Program-made: the position numbers and the translations under genes
From: Deinococcus metallilatus
GTDB taxonomy: Bacteria > Deinococcota > Deinococci > Deinococcales > Deinococcaceae
NCBI RefSeq assembly: GCF_004758605.1
Contig: NZ_CP038510.1
Coordinates: forward strand, 27,501-91,500
DNA length: 64,000 nucleotides
Reading direction: 5' to 3'
Notes under the pieces: generated by a model
The model's input: only the letters and a program-made list of their open reading frames with translations
Database searches by the model: none
Told to the model about the DNA's origin: nothing
In this document: positions 1 to 11,820 of the stretch, in pieces
How the letters are laid out: every line of letters starts with the position of its first letter
Position numbering within the stretch: position 1 is the stretch's first letter

Positions 1-849
1 CGTTACCGCGCGGAGACGGGCCAGACCGGGACACCCGCGCCCGAAGACCCCACCTGGACCGCGTGGCGGCGCACCCAGATCACCAATCTGGTGCGCGACA
101 CCGCCCTCGCCGTGAAGGCCGTGCGGCCCGACGTGAGCGTGAACGCCGCGACCATCACCTACGGGGCCGGGCCGACCACCGACGCGGGCTTCGAGACGAC
201 CCGCCCCTACGCGGAGGTCCTTCAGGACTGGCGCACCTGGGTGCGGGAGGGCTACCTCGACGTGAACGTGATGATGAACTACAAGCGCGACTTCGTGCCC
301 GAGCAGGCCGCCTGGTTCAACACCTGGGCGGCCTACGCGGCGGGCCTGAAGGTGCGCTCGCCGGGCGTCACGCAGGTCAGCGGGGCGGCCATCTACCTGA
401 ACGACCCGCGCAGCACCCTGAGCCAGATTCGCAAGACGCGCACCAGCGGCCTGGGCTGGGCCGGATACTCCTACCGCACGCCCACGGCGGACGTGAACGC
501 CGGAAAACGCACGACCGCCGAGGCCCTGCCCGAACTCATCCTGAGCCTCGCCGGACCGGGGGGCCCCTTCGCCGCCCCCGCCCGCTGGGCGCGGCCCGAT
601 CCCCGGACGCTCCGGGCACTGCGCGGCACGCTGACCGCTGCTACCGGACCCCTGGGTGGGCGCGAGGTGCGCCTCCTCGATGAGCTGGGCAGCGTCCTGG
701 CCCGCACCACCACCAACGCGGCGGGCGGCTACGGCTTCCTGCGGGTGCCCGAGCGGGCCGTGCGGGTGGAGGCGGGTGGGGTGAGCAGCGACCTCTTGAC
801 GGTCCCGGCGGGTCGCGTGACCGACCTCGCCCCGCTGGCGCTGCCTTGA
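1..849 (+). CDS. Family-10-like glycoside hydrolase (GHL10/YngK-type), 5' truncated by window edge
   Basis: The reading frame is open from the first base and ends at TGA 847-849, so only the C-terminal part is present. The visible part has the end of a TIM-barrel hydrolase resembling the GHL10 (YngK-like) family: a stretch around bases 90-500 with VNAATITYG, a DVNVMMNYKRDF segment and an LGWAGYSYRTP segment. Members of this family are usually exported and are thought to act on cell-wall or other polysaccharides. After about base 600 there is a small beta-rich module (TLTAATGPLGGREVRLLD, then TNAAGGYGFLRVP) that looks like a carboxypeptidase-regulatory/transthyretin-like fold. The stop codon overlaps the start of the downstream sugar-kinase-like gene, so the two are probably translated together. 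The substrate is unknown and the N-terminal signal lies outside the window. Confidence 0.7.
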   Translation, partial: RYRAETGQTGTPAPEDPTWTAWRRTQITNLVRDTALAVKAVRPDVSVNAATITYGAGPTTDAGFETTRPYAEVLQDWRTWVREGYLDVNVMMNYKRDFVPEQAAWFNTWAAYAAGLKVRSPGVTQVSGAAIYLNDPRSTLSQIRKTRTSGLGWAGYSYRTPTADVNAGKRTTAEALPELILSLAGPGGPFAAPARWARPDPRTLRALRGTLTAATGPLGGREVRLLDELGSVLARTTTNAAGGYGFLRVPERAVRVEAGGVSSDLLTVPAGRVTDLAPLALP

Positions 850-1718
850 CCGGCCTCGCCCTGGGGCTGGATGCCGGGGGCAGCGGCACGAAATGGACCC
901 TGCTCGGAGGCGGCCAGCCGCTCACGCGGGGCGTGACTCCGCCCCTGACGGCGGCGCTGCTGGGCACGGGGGCGGGTGCGGCGGCCCTCGCGGCGCTCGC
1001 CGGGGCGCTCCCGGCCCGCCCGGACGTGGTCCACGCCGGATTGCCGGGCCTCAGCGCCGGGACGCCTGCGGCGGAGAGCGCCCGTGAGGTGTTCGCCCGG
1101 GCACTGGGCCTCCCCACCGCGCGGGTGAGCGTGGAAGGGGACCTCGACCTGGCCTACCGCGCGCACCTCGCTCCGGGTGTGGGCATCCTGCTGTATGCCG
1201 GGACGGGCAGTATCGCGTACCACGTCGCGCGGGACGGCTCGGTCATTCGGGCAGGCGGGCGCGGCTACCGCCTGGGGGACGAGGGCGGCGGCTTCAGCCT
1301 GGGGCGCGCGGCGCTGCGCTGGGTGACGGACGCGCTGGACGCCGGAGCAGTGCCCCCCTCACCCCTGGCGGACGAGGTCGCCGGGGTCACGGGCGGGCTG
1401 GACTGGGACACGCTGCGCGCCTTCGCCTACGGCACGCCGGGGGCCGCCGCCCTCGCCTCGCTTGCCCCTGCCGTGGGCCGCGCCGCCGACCGGGGAGATG
1501 GGGTGGCCGACGCCCTGCTCGACGAGGCGGCCCGGTCACTCACGGACCTCGCGGGCCGGGTGCGGGCGCGGGTCGGGCCACTGCCGATCACGGCGACGGG
1601 CGGTGCGCTCCGGGTCAGCCCCCGGTTTCCCGCCGCGCTGGCCCGGCACCTGCCCGGCGTCACCGTGACCTGGCGGGATCACGCGGAAGTGGCCGCCCGG
1701 TTCGCCGCCACGCGGTAG
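846..1718 (+). CDS. BadF/BadG/BcrA/BcrD-type ATPase, N-acetylglucosamine-kinase-like
   Basis: A 290-residue protein of the ASKHA fold. The phosphate-1 motif LGLDAGGSGTKWTLLG is at the N-terminus, a second loop LYAGTGSIAYH follows near residue 117, then GYRLGDEGGGFSLG near residue 140, and ITATGGALRVSP near residue 250. This order matches N-acetylglucosamine kinase/BadF-type proteins, which phosphorylate amino sugars using ATP in the cytosol. The start is TTG at 846, inside the TTGA overlap with the preceding hydrolase stop; no other start fits the conserved DAGGSGT motif so closely. Coupling to a glycoside hydrolase suggests salvage of a hexosamine released from a polymer or peptidoglycan. 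The substrate is inferred from the family only. Confidence 0.75.
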   Translation: MTGLALGLDAGGSGTKWTLLGGGQPLTRGVTPPLTAALLGTGAGAAALAALAGALPARPDVVHAGLPGLSAGTPAAESAREVFARALGLPTARVSVEGDLDLAYRAHLAPGVGILLYAGTGSIAYHVARDGSVIRAGGRGYRLGDEGGGFSLGRAALRWVTDALDAGAVPPSPLADEVAGVTGGLDWDTLRAFAYGTPGAAALASLAPAVGRAADRGDGVADALLDEAARSLTDLAGRVRARVGPLPITATGGALRVSPRFPAALARHLPGVTVTWRDHAEVAARFAATR

Positions 1719-1830
1719 CCGGAGGCTGGCCGTGATTCGGCGGGGGAGAGGCCGGGGTGGTTTGCTCCTCCCCCTTGCGGCGCCGCCTGAAAAGTGGAGC
1801 CTGATTCTTCCGATTGGCCCCGGACGCTAA

Positions 1831-1871
1831 GCCCGTTCACCCCCACCCGGCCTCCCCCCTCAAGGGGGAGG
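1831..1871. repeat. Dispersed GC-rich intergenic repeat with hairpin (copy 1)
   Basis: A 30-base block at 1831-1860, beginning GCCCGTTCACCCCCACCCGG, occurs again in exact inverted orientation at 17005-17034. It runs into a hairpin with an 8-bp stem, CCTCCCCC at 1851-1858 pairing with GGGGGAGG at 1864-1871. It lies in the 264-base gap between convergent genes, so it may act in transcription termination. A related sequence starting TTTGCTCCTCCCCCTTGCGG lies just upstream, around 1760, and resembles the hairpin at 11546. No gene was seen in this gap. Confidence 0.65.
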
Positions 1872-1982
1872 AGATGTTTGGTCGTCCTGTACGGTGTTTT
1901 CTGGAGACTTCCATGCCTCACCCGGCCCCTGCTGGGAGACGGGCAGAGCTCCGGCAGGCTTGGGCCGGGGCAGGCGGGGCCG

Positions 1983-4628
1983 TCACGACCGGGGGAGGGT
2001 GAAGGTGAAGGTGGCGCCCTGGCCCGGCTGGCTTTCGGCGGAAACCCGGCCGCCGTGGCGGGCGATGATGCGGCGCACGTTTGCCAGGCCGACGCCGGTG
2101 CCCTCGAAGTCCTCGGCGCGGTGGAGGCGCTGGAAGACCCCGAACAGCTTGTTCTGATAGCGCGGATCGAAGCCCACGCCGTTGTCCCGCACCGAGATGC
2201 ACCACTCGTGCGGCCGCTCCTCCGCCCACACCTCGATCCGGGCCGGGTCCCGGGTCCGGGTGTACTTCAGGGCGTTGTCCAGCAGGTTCGAGATGACCTG
2301 GCGCAGCGTGTCGTGGTCGGCCGTCACCAGCGGGAGCGGGTGAATGTCCCAGCTCACCGCACGCTCCAGCACGTCCGCTTCCAGCTCGGCCCGCACGGTG
2401 TCCACCAGCATGCCCAAGTCCACCGGGCCGAGGCGCAGCGGCAGGCGGGAGGTGCGCGACAGGTTCAGCATGGCGTCGATCAGGCTGTCCATCCGCACGG
2501 CGGCCTGGTCCACCACCGTCAGGTACCGGGCCGATTTCTCGTCCAGGCGCGTGCCCAGCGACTTGCGGAGGAGCTGGCCGAAACTCATCACATGCCGCAC
2601 GGGCGTGCGCAGGTCGTGGGAGACGCTGTAGGCAAAGGCTTCCAGTTCCTCGTTGGTGGCCTCCAGGCTCTGGTGCTGGGCCAGGAGCTGCCGGGGCACC
2701 TCGGCCCGTTCCAGGGCCAAGTTCAGGCCGCGCCCGACCGCCCGGATCAGGGCCTGGTCGCTTTCCTGCCACTGCCGCGTGTCCTTGAGGCCCACCAGCA
2801 GCAGCCCCAGGACTTCACCGCCCACCAGCAGCGGATAGCTGGCGGCGGTGCCGTACGGCTCGGTGCCCCGCAGCGCCTCGCGCGCCGGGTCCCAGGCGTC
2901 CTTGAACACCGCCTGCTGCGCGCTCAGCGCCTCCGCGATCAGCGGGGTCCGGGCGGACAGGCCCACCAGGAGGCGGGCGGAGGCCTGCTCGCGGACGTCA
3001 TCGCTGTAGACCCGCACCTTCCAGCGGTCGCCCCCCCGCTCGTAGTACCCGATGCTGCCCTCCGGAAAGCGGACGCGCAGGACCTCAATGGCCTGCCTCA
3101 CCAGGGCCAGCACGTCCGTCTCGGTGCCCGCGGCCTCGCTGAACGCGATAAAGGCCTGCTGGGCGCGCGCCGCTTCCTCGATCTGCCGGGTGTGCGCTTC
3201 GAGCCGGGCAGCGGAGGCGGCCCGCTCCAGCGCCAGGCCCAGCGTCCCCGCCGCCCGCCGCAGCAGGTCGCGGTCCCCTTCCGGCCAGGGCACCTCGCGC
3301 GGATCGCGCCAGACCGCCAGGAATCCGGCGAGTTGCCCGTCCGGGGTGCGGATGGGTTCGGCCGCGAAGGCGAGGGGCGGCAGCCCCGCCAGCCCGCCCC
3401 TCGCCGCGTTGTAGTCCGCGTAGTACCCGGCCTCGCCGGTCCGCGCCACGCGGGCGAGCAGCACCGTGTCCTCCAGCGGCTTGCCCCGGGCCTGGACGGC
3501 GGCCATCGACGGCCTGACCTCGCCCCAGACGGTCGGCACCCGGATGAAGTCCTGCTCCAGCCCCACCACCATCGCGCTGTGCGCGCCCAGCGCCTCCCCG
3601 AGCGGCGCGAGCGCCAGGGCGGCGACCTCTTCCGGGGACGTGGCGCGTTGCAGGGCGTCCCCGAGGGCCGCGAGCACCTCCGCCGTGCGGCGCGCGTCCT
3701 CCGACTCCCGGGTACGTTCCCGCACGCACTGTTCCAGGGTGCGGTTCAGGTCCTGCACCTGCGCCTCGACCTGTTTGCGCCCGGTGATGTCCTTGAAGTA
3801 CACCGAGAGGCCCGCCTCGCTGGGGCAGATGCAGAGGTCCAGCCAGGTGCCCAGGATGGCCGAGGGCACCTCCAGCCGCACCACGCGCCGCTCGGTCGCC
3901 GCCGTGAGGTGCGCGCGGTAGGCTTCGCCGCCGGTGACCTGGGGGAACGCCTCCCAGCACACCCGCCCGAGCAGGTCCTCCCGGCGGCGCCCCCAGAGCT
4001 GCTCCGCCCTGCGGTTGACATAGGTAAAGCGCCCCTGGTGGTCCAGGGCGTAAAAGGCGTCGTCGATGCTCTCCAGGATGTCGGTCTGTCGCCGCTCGGC
4101 CCGGCGCAGTTGCTTGAGCAGCCTCGCGCGCCCCAGGGCGAGGGCACACTGGCCGCTCAGCGTCCCCAGGAAGCGCCGCTCCTCGGGCGTGAAGGGGTGC
4201 GGCGCGGGCCACTCCAGCACCAGAACTCCGAGCGGTTGCTGATCGAGCACCATCGGCAGGAGCGCCGTGGCCTGCGCCGCAGCGGTCCCGAGGCCCGGGG
4301 CTGCGCCTCCCAGGTCGCCCGGCTGCTCGAAGAAGAGGGCTTCTCCCCGCCGCAGGGCGTCCCCGGCGGGCGTGCCCTCCTCCAGCGGGCCGCCTGCCCA
4401 CCCGGCCTCCCCGGTCTGGCCCTGGACCGCCGCCCGCTCCAGGCCGCCCCCGGGGCCGACCAGCAGCACCGCCCCGGCCAGCGCCCCGGTCGCCTCCAGG
4501 GCGGGTGTCAGCGCCGCGCCGAAGACCGCTTCCGGCGTCTGGGCGGCGGCGAGGGCCTCGGTCACCTCCTGAAGGCGCTCACCCAGGGAAGGGCGCACGC
4601 CCGCAGTCGTGGCAGGCTGTTCGGACAT
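1983..4628 (-). CDS. Cytosolic multi-sensor histidine kinase (GAF-PAS-GAF-GAF-HisKA-HATPase)
   Basis: An 881-residue kinase with no membrane segment. Reading from the N-terminus: a GAF-like domain (about 10-170), a PAS domain (about 185-300, with DAFYALDHQGRFTYVNRRAE), two more GAF-like domains (about 320-480 and 490-640), a HisKA dimerisation helix with FAYSVSHDLRTPVRH (phospho-acceptor His near residue 668), and a HATPase domain with the N box NLLDNALKY, DNGVGFDP and a final GQGATFTFTLP. It probably autophosphorylates in response to a soluble or redox/light signal; no response regulator gene is adjacent. The start at 4628 is set by a -10 box six bases upstream (4635-4640), implying a leaderless mRNA. 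It is a clear paralogue of the kinase at 7211-10375: both begin with an EQP segment followed by SLGERLQ and TEALAAA. Confidence 0.9.
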   Translation of the reverse strand: MSEQPATTAGVRPSLGERLQEVTEALAAAQTPEAVFGAALTPALEATGALAGAVLLVGPGGGLERAAVQGQTGEAGWAGGPLEEGTPAGDALRRGEALFFEQPGDLGGAAPGLGTAAAQATALLPMVLDQQPLGVLVLEWPAPHPFTPEERRFLGTLSGQCALALGRARLLKQLRRAERRQTDILESIDDAFYALDHQGRFTYVNRRAEQLWGRRREDLLGRVCWEAFPQVTGGEAYRAHLTAATERRVVRLEVPSAILGTWLDLCICPSEAGLSVYFKDITGRKQVEAQVQDLNRTLEQCVRERTRESEDARRTAEVLAALGDALQRATSPEEVAALALAPLGEALGAHSAMVVGLEQDFIRVPTVWGEVRPSMAAVQARGKPLEDTVLLARVARTGEAGYYADYNAARGGLAGLPPLAFAAEPIRTPDGQLAGFLAVWRDPREVPWPEGDRDLLRRAAGTLGLALERAASAARLEAHTRQIEEAARAQQAFIAFSEAAGTETDVLALVRQAIEVLRVRFPEGSIGYYERGGDRWKVRVYSDDVREQASARLLVGLSARTPLIAEALSAQQAVFKDAWDPAREALRGTEPYGTAASYPLLVGGEVLGLLLVGLKDTRQWQESDQALIRAVGRGLNLALERAEVPRQLLAQHQSLEATNEELEAFAYSVSHDLRTPVRHVMSFGQLLRKSLGTRLDEKSARYLTVVDQAAVRMDSLIDAMLNLSRTSRLPLRLGPVDLGMLVDTVRAELEADVLERAVSWDIHPLPLVTADHDTLRQVISNLLDNALKYTRTRDPARIEVWAEERPHEWCISVRDNGVGFDPRYQNKLFGVFQRLHRAEDFEGTGVGLANVRRIIARHGGRVSAESQPGQGATFTFTLPRS

Positions 4629-4634
4629 GGGGCC

Positions 4635-4640
4635 AGGATA
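4635..4640 (-). promoter_or_regulatory. -10 box of a leaderless promoter for the kinase at 1983-4628
   Basis: On the minus strand the hexamer TATCCT ends six bases before the ATG at 4628. The paralogous kinase at 10375 has TATCTT at the same distance. No convincing -35 hexamer was identified. Confidence 0.5.
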
Positions 4641-4690
4641 ACGGGTGCGGCCCGGGCCGCCGGGAAGTGTGGGCTGCCCGCGTAAGCATT

Positions 4691-4714
4691 TTGTCGAAGT
4701 GCAGCCTCTACGCT
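4691..4714 (+). promoter_or_regulatory. Promoter with shared TTGTCG-nn-GTGCAG block upstream of the diguanylate cyclase
   Basis: TTGTCG (4691-4696), two bases, GTGCAG (4699-4704), then TACGCT (4709-4714) six bases before the ATG at 4721. The same TTGTCGnnGTGCAG block occurs exactly 16 bases before the aquaporin ATG at 10457. TTGTCG to TACGCT spacing is 12 bases, short for -35/-10, so the block may instead be a regulator site overlapping the core promoter. This is inference from two sites. Confidence 0.45.
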
Positions 4715-4720
4715 GGGGCT

Positions 4721-7195
4721 ATGCCAGAGGCCCGCCCGGTGTTCTCCCTGCGCGCCACCGTCTATACGGTGCTGGCGGCGGTGGCGCTGCTGGGCACCGT
4801 GTCCAATGTGCTGCTGGCCCGCGAAACCCACGCCCTGCGTGTGGACGCCCACCGGCTGAGCGTCGCGGGCCGCCAGCAACTGCTCGCGGAGCGGGTGGCC
4901 CACGACGCCTGGCAGCTCGTCGGCAGCACCACTCCGCAGGGCCGGAGCCAGGCCCGCCTCCGGCTCCGCAGGAGCGTGGCCGGGATGCGGGAAGCCCACG
5001 CGCAACTGCTCAGGCACGGGGCAGCGGCCCAGCCGCCCGCCCCCGAGGCCGCTCCGGACTGGCTCGACGTGCAGGTGCAGGGGTACCTGGCCGCCGCAAG
5101 CAGCATCCTCCTGACGCCGGATGACCGGCTCAGCCGCAGGAACGCGGACATTCGCTGGCTCGAAGAGCAGGCGACGGGGCCGCTGCTGACGGCGCTGGAT
5201 CAGGCCACGGTGCAGATGGAGCGCCGCGGTGACGCGCGAATCCGGCACCTGAGCGGGCTGGTCTGGACCTGTCTGGGGGTGGGGCTGGCCCTGCTGCTAG
5301 CACTGGCCCTGCTGGTCTTCCGGCCGCTGGAACGTCGGCACCGCCGCATCCTGGCCGACCTCGCCCGCGAACGGGATTTTGGCCGCCAGGTGATGGGCAC
5401 TGTCGCGCAGGGCCTGACGGTGACCGACGCGGCGGGGCGCTTCGTGTACGTCAATCCCGCCTACGCCCGCCTGCTGGGAACCGCGCCGGAAGCCCTGCTG
5501 GGCCGCACCCCCCGCGACGTGACCTTCGAGGAGGACCACCCGGTCCTGGTCGCCCCGTTGGCCCACGCCGAGGGGCAGACCCGCGCCTACGAGGCGCGCC
5601 TGAAGCGGGCCGACGGGACGCTCGTGCCGGTGCTGGTCACGGACGCTCCCCGCGCGGCGGAGGGGGGGGCGCCCGGCACCATCACGGCGATCACCGATCT
5701 GACCGAGCGCAAACAGGCCGAACAGACGGTCGCCACGCTGGCGGCGCTGTCCCGCGGCCTGGAAGCGGAGCACACCCCCGCCGAGGTCGCCCGGCGCGCC
5801 CTGGCCATCCTTTCGGGCGCGGTCGAGGTCGCCTGGCTGGTGCTGTTCGTCCTGCGGGGCGAGCGGTTCGTCCCGGAGATGTATTCCGGCCCGCTGCCGC
5901 CCGGCCTGCGGGAGCAGATGGACGCCGGGCTGGGCCGGGGGGAAGGGGCGATCTGGGAGACGCTGAGCGGGGAGCCGGTCTATCTGGAGCAGACGAGGGT
6001 GCCCGCCTACCTGGCGCATGGGGTGCAGGCCGTGGCGCTCGTGCCCCTGCCGGGGGGCAGCCGGGGCGTGACCCGCGTGCTGGGGGTCTACCGGGCGGGC
6101 AGCGGCCGGGCCTGGACGCCGCGTGAGCGCCTGCTGCTGGCGGCGGCCGTCCAGTCGCTCGCCGCCGCGCTGGAACGCGCGGAGCTCTACGAGGAGGCCC
6201 GGCAGGCCGCCGCCTACGCGCAGGCGCTGGTGGCGGTTTCGGCGCTGGTCGAGAGCCGGTTCGACCCGCTGGAGGTGGCCCAGCAGGTGTTCAGGATTCT
6301 GGCCCCCATCCTGGAGGTGGACTGGGGCGGCCTGATCCTGGTGCGGGGGGATCAGGCGCGGGTGATCACCACCTGGCCTCCCGAAGCCGCCCGCGCGGAG
6401 GACCGGCTGACCGGGGAGCTGCTCGGCGGCCTCCCCTGGCGGCAGACCGGGCAGACCTGCTATATCGACGATTACTCCGCCCAGCCGGGGGCGGCGGCGC
6501 CCCTGGTCCGCGCGGGCGTGCGGGCGCTGGCCTGGGGCCCGCTGGCCGAGCTGGACGAGGGGCGCTTCGTGGTGGTGGTCACGCGGCTCGGGCAGGTCCA
6601 GCCCTGGTCGGGACCCCACCGCGACCTCTTCGAGGCGGCGGCCCGGACCCTGCGGCTCGCGCTGGAGCGGCAGCGGCACCTGCGCCGCGTGGAGCGGGCG
6701 GCGGTCACGGACAACCTCACCGGGCTGGGGAACCGCCGGGCCTTCGAGCGGCACCTGGAGGAACTGGCAGAGCAGGACCCGGGCGAGGGGCCGCCGTTCG
6801 GCGTCATCTACGTCGACATGGACGGCCTCAAGCAGATCAACGACACCTGGGGGCACAGTTGGGGCGACCGGGTGCTGCGCGAGTTCGGCCAGGCCCTCGG
6901 TGAGGTCTTCCGGGACCAGGACCGGGTGTACCGGCTGGGCGGCGACGAGTACGCCGTGCTGCTTCCCGGGGCCAGCGCCGAGCACGCCCCCACGTTGCTC
7001 GCCCGGGTCCAGCAGGCCGCCGCCCGCATGCGGCCGCTCCCGGGGCAGGTGGGCCCGGGGGCCAGTGCGGGCGCCGCCTTCTGGCCGCAGGACGGTGAGC
7101 GCCCCGCCGAGGTCGTCAGCGTCGCGGACCAGCGGATGTATCAGGAAAAGCAGCGCCGCAGGCCGGGGCAGGGAAACCGGGCCTTACCCGCCTAG
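4721..7195 (+). CDS. Membrane-anchored PAS-GAF-GAF-GGDEF diguanylate cyclase
   Basis: An 824-residue protein predicted to make cyclic di-GMP from two GTP. A first membrane helix lies at about residues 8-30 (ATVYTVLAAVALLGTVSNVL), followed by an extracytoplasmic helical sensor of about 145 residues and a second helix at about 176-200 (LGVGLALLLALALLVF). In the cytosol come a PAS domain (about 218-330, GLTVTDAAGRFVYVNPAY), two GAF-like domains (about 345-490 and 500-645), and a GGDEF domain (about 655-820) with VTDNLTGLGNRRAF and the active-site motif GGDEY near residue 741. No EAL or HD-GYP domain is present. ATG 4721 was chosen over upstream in-frame starts because it begins just before the first helix and has a -10 box six bases upstream. 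It diverges from the kinase at 4628. Confidence 0.9.
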   Translation: MPEARPVFSLRATVYTVLAAVALLGTVSNVLLARETHALRVDAHRLSVAGRQQLLAERVAHDAWQLVGSTTPQGRSQARLRLRRSVAGMREAHAQLLRHGAAAQPPAPEAAPDWLDVQVQGYLAAASSILLTPDDRLSRRNADIRWLEEQATGPLLTALDQATVQMERRGDARIRHLSGLVWTCLGVGLALLLALALLVFRPLERRHRRILADLARERDFGRQVMGTVAQGLTVTDAAGRFVYVNPAYARLLGTAPEALLGRTPRDVTFEEDHPVLVAPLAHAEGQTRAYEARLKRADGTLVPVLVTDAPRAAEGGAPGTITAITDLTERKQAEQTVATLAALSRGLEAEHTPAEVARRALAILSGAVEVAWLVLFVLRGERFVPEMYSGPLPPGLREQMDAGLGRGEGAIWETLSGEPVYLEQTRVPAYLAHGVQAVALVPLPGGSRGVTRVLGVYRAGSGRAWTPRERLLLAAAVQSLAAALERAELYEEARQAAAYAQALVAVSALVESRFDPLEVAQQVFRILAPILEVDWGGLILVRGDQARVITTWPPEAARAEDRLTGELLGGLPWRQTGQTCYIDDYSAQPGAAAPLVRAGVRALAWGPLAELDEGRFVVVVTRLGQVQPWSGPHRDLFEAAARTLRLALERQRHLRRVERAAVTDNLTGLGNRRAFERHLEELAEQDPGEGPPFGVIYVDMDGLKQINDTWGHSWGDRVLREFGQALGEVFRDQDRVYRLGGDEYAVLLPGASAEHAPTLLARVQQAAARMRPLPGQVGPGASAGAAFWPQDGERPAEVVSVADQRMYQEKQRRRPGQGNRALPA

Positions 7196-7210
7196 CCGCC
7201 CCGGCCCGCC

Positions 7211-10375
<3,165 letters not shown>

Positions 10376-10381
10376 GGCATG

Positions 10382-10387
10382 AAGATA
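10382..10387 (-). promoter_or_regulatory. -10 box of a leaderless promoter for the kinase at 7211-10375
   Basis: TATCTT on the minus strand, ending six bases before the ATG at 10375. It aligns position for position with the -10 box of the paralogous kinase at 4635-4640. Confidence 0.5.
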
Positions 10388-10426
10388 GCGTGAGTCGCGC
10401 GCCACCTCTCCGGCATCTCCCTCACC

Positions 10427-10450
10427 TTGTCGCCGTGCAGTGGCATCATG
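10427..10450 (+). promoter_or_regulatory. Promoter with shared TTGTCG-nn-GTGCAG block upstream of the aquaporin
   Basis: TTGTCG at 10427-10432 and GTGCAG at 10435-10440, followed by exactly 16 bases to ATG 10457, the same geometry as at 4691-4720. The -10 region is CATCAT (10444-10449). The match was used to choose ATG 10457 as the aquaporin start. Confidence 0.45.
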
Positions 10451-10456
10451 CGCCAG

Positions 10457-11233
10457 ATGAGCAGCCCTGAAGAGAGCCGCGAAGGCGGGGACACTCCCCC
10501 GGACCCGGACCCGCACCACAGGAAGGAAGCGCAGTCAGGCGGGACCGGCCACCGCATCGGCCGCGCGCTCGTCGCGGAGGCGCTGGGGACGTTCGTGCTG
10601 ACCTTCGCGAGCGTCGCCGCGCTGCTGCTGGCGCATCTGGGCCTGCTGCCCGAGGTGGCGGCGGCGGCCCTCACGCCCGGTTTGGTGGTGCTCACGATGG
10701 TGTACGCGCTGAGCGACGTGTCCGGCGCCCACATCAACCCGGTGGTGACGCTGGCATTCGCCCTGCGCGGCGCGTTTCCGTGGCGGCTGGTCCTGCCGTA
10801 CTGGGTGGTGCAGTTCGGCGCCTCGGTCGCGGCGGGCCTGCTGATGCTGGCCTTCGCCCACGTGCCGCCCCCCCGGGAGCGCGTTCCGGCGTCCGGGGCG
10901 GCCCTGCTGGACGCGGGCTGCACCGCCCTGCTGCTGGTGGTGATTCTGGCGACGGCGCACCGCAACGCCAAGCTGCGGCCCGCAGCGGGGCTGGCGGTGG
11001 GCGCGGCGGTGAGCCTCGACCATTTCCTGTCGAGCAGCGTTTCGGCGGTCGCGATGAATCCGGCCCGGGTCTTCGGTCCCGCGCTGGTGTCCGGCAGGCT
11101 GGCGGAGGCGTGGCCACACCTGCTGGGGCCGGTCGCCGGGTGCCTGGCGGCCCTGCTGCTCACCTGGGCGACCCGTGGTCCGCTGAACGCCCAGGAACAC
11201 GAGGCGGCCGAGGGCAATGGGGGCGAGGGCTGA
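10457..11233 (+). CDS. MIP/aquaporin-family channel
   Basis: A 258-residue membrane protein of the major intrinsic protein family, which conducts water or small neutral solutes such as glycerol. The first NPA-type box is [15 protein letters not shown] (NPV instead of NPA) and the second is [12 protein letters not shown]. About six hydrophobic helices surround them. The N-terminal 30 residues (acidic and proline-rich, ending before [19 protein letters not shown]) are an unusual hydrophilic leader. The start at 10457 follows from the promoter block shared with the diguanylate cyclase; in-frame starts at 10427 and 10448 fall within that promoter. Selectivity (water or glycerol) cannot be decided by eye. 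It diverges from the kinase at 10375. Confidence 0.82.
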   Translation: MSSPEESREGGDTPPDPDPHHRKEAQSGGTGHRIGRALVAEALGTFVLTFASVAALLLAHLGLLPEVAAAALTPGLVVLTMVYALSDVSGAHINPVVTLAFALRGAFPWRLVLPYWVVQFGASVAAGLLMLAFAHVPPPRERVPASGAALLDAGCTALLLVVILATAHRNAKLRPAAGLAVGAAVSLDHFLSSSVSAVAMNPARVFGPALVSGRLAEAWPHLLGPVAGCLAALLLTWATRGPLNAQEHEAAEGNGGEG

Positions 11234-11808
11234 GGGGTAGGTTGGAAAGGTTGCTCGGGTGGGGCGGTGGAAGGCGTTCCCCCCCGCCCCCTCCCCCCGC
11301 TGGGGGCAGGGGGAGCTTTCCGCTGCGCTCGGCAAAGGGTGTCCCGTTAAGCGGCGGCTTTGTGTTGGACAGTGACGGTTGTTGATTTCCGCCGGGCGGC
11401 TGCGGGCCTACGGCCCGAAAGCTCCTCTGCCAGGCCTGCTCACTCGAAAGGTGGAACCTGGCCGTCGCCTCCAGAATTTTGAAAAGACAAAAGACAGGGG
11501 GAGCTTCGGCTTTGGTTGGCATCAAGGCGGCTCGGGTTTGTTGCTCCTCCCCCCTTGCGGGGGAGGCTGGGAGGGGGGTGGCAGACGCAGGCTGCCCTCC
11601 AAGAGATTGATTCCCCCTCCCTCCCGGCAGGCTGAGTGATGTCTGGAAGAAGGTGGCCTCTCTGGGTGCGGGCCGTCCCGGAGGGGCGAGTCCGATTCCC
11701 TGATCGGGGAGACGCCAAAGAGGACCACGCCCCATAGACTCCACCTTGCCGTGCCAACAGGGGTGACGGGTGCAGAAGGACGGGCCGCATGAAGGGGAGG
11801 GCGGGCCG
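11234..11808. other. Non-coding stretch with several GC-rich palindromes
   Basis: No supportable gene in about 575 bases. It holds runs of C/G that fold on themselves (around 11278-11320, CGGGCC-TAC-GGCCCG near 11404, and the hairpin at 11546-11566), plus a segment near 11445 (GAAAGGTGGAACCTGGCCG) resembling one at about 1785 (GAAAAGTGGAGCCTG). This looks like a cluster of dispersed intergenic repeats, probably including terminators for the aquaporin gene. Confidence 0.5.
11546..11566. repeat. GC-rich hairpin repeat (related to the one at 1851)
   Basis: CCTCCCCC at 11546-11553 pairs with GGGGGAGG at 11559-11566 around a five-base loop CTTGC. The stem is identical to that at 1851-1871 (loop CTCAA). 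Both sit in intergenic DNA. Confidence 0.6.
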
Positions 11809-11814
11809 TAGCAT
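11809..11814 (+). promoter_or_regulatory. -10 box TAGCAT six bases before the universal stress protein ATG
   Basis: TAGCAT is followed by six bases and ATG 11821; there is no Shine-Dalgarno sequence. The layout fits leaderless transcription as at 4709, 10382 and 15240. Confidence 0.5.
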
Positions 11815-11820
11815 GGGGCC

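Noticed and set aside
1794..4685. Long plus-strand open frame antisense to the first kinase
   Set aside because: Composition shadow with Pro/Arg/Gln-rich translation; no start signal.
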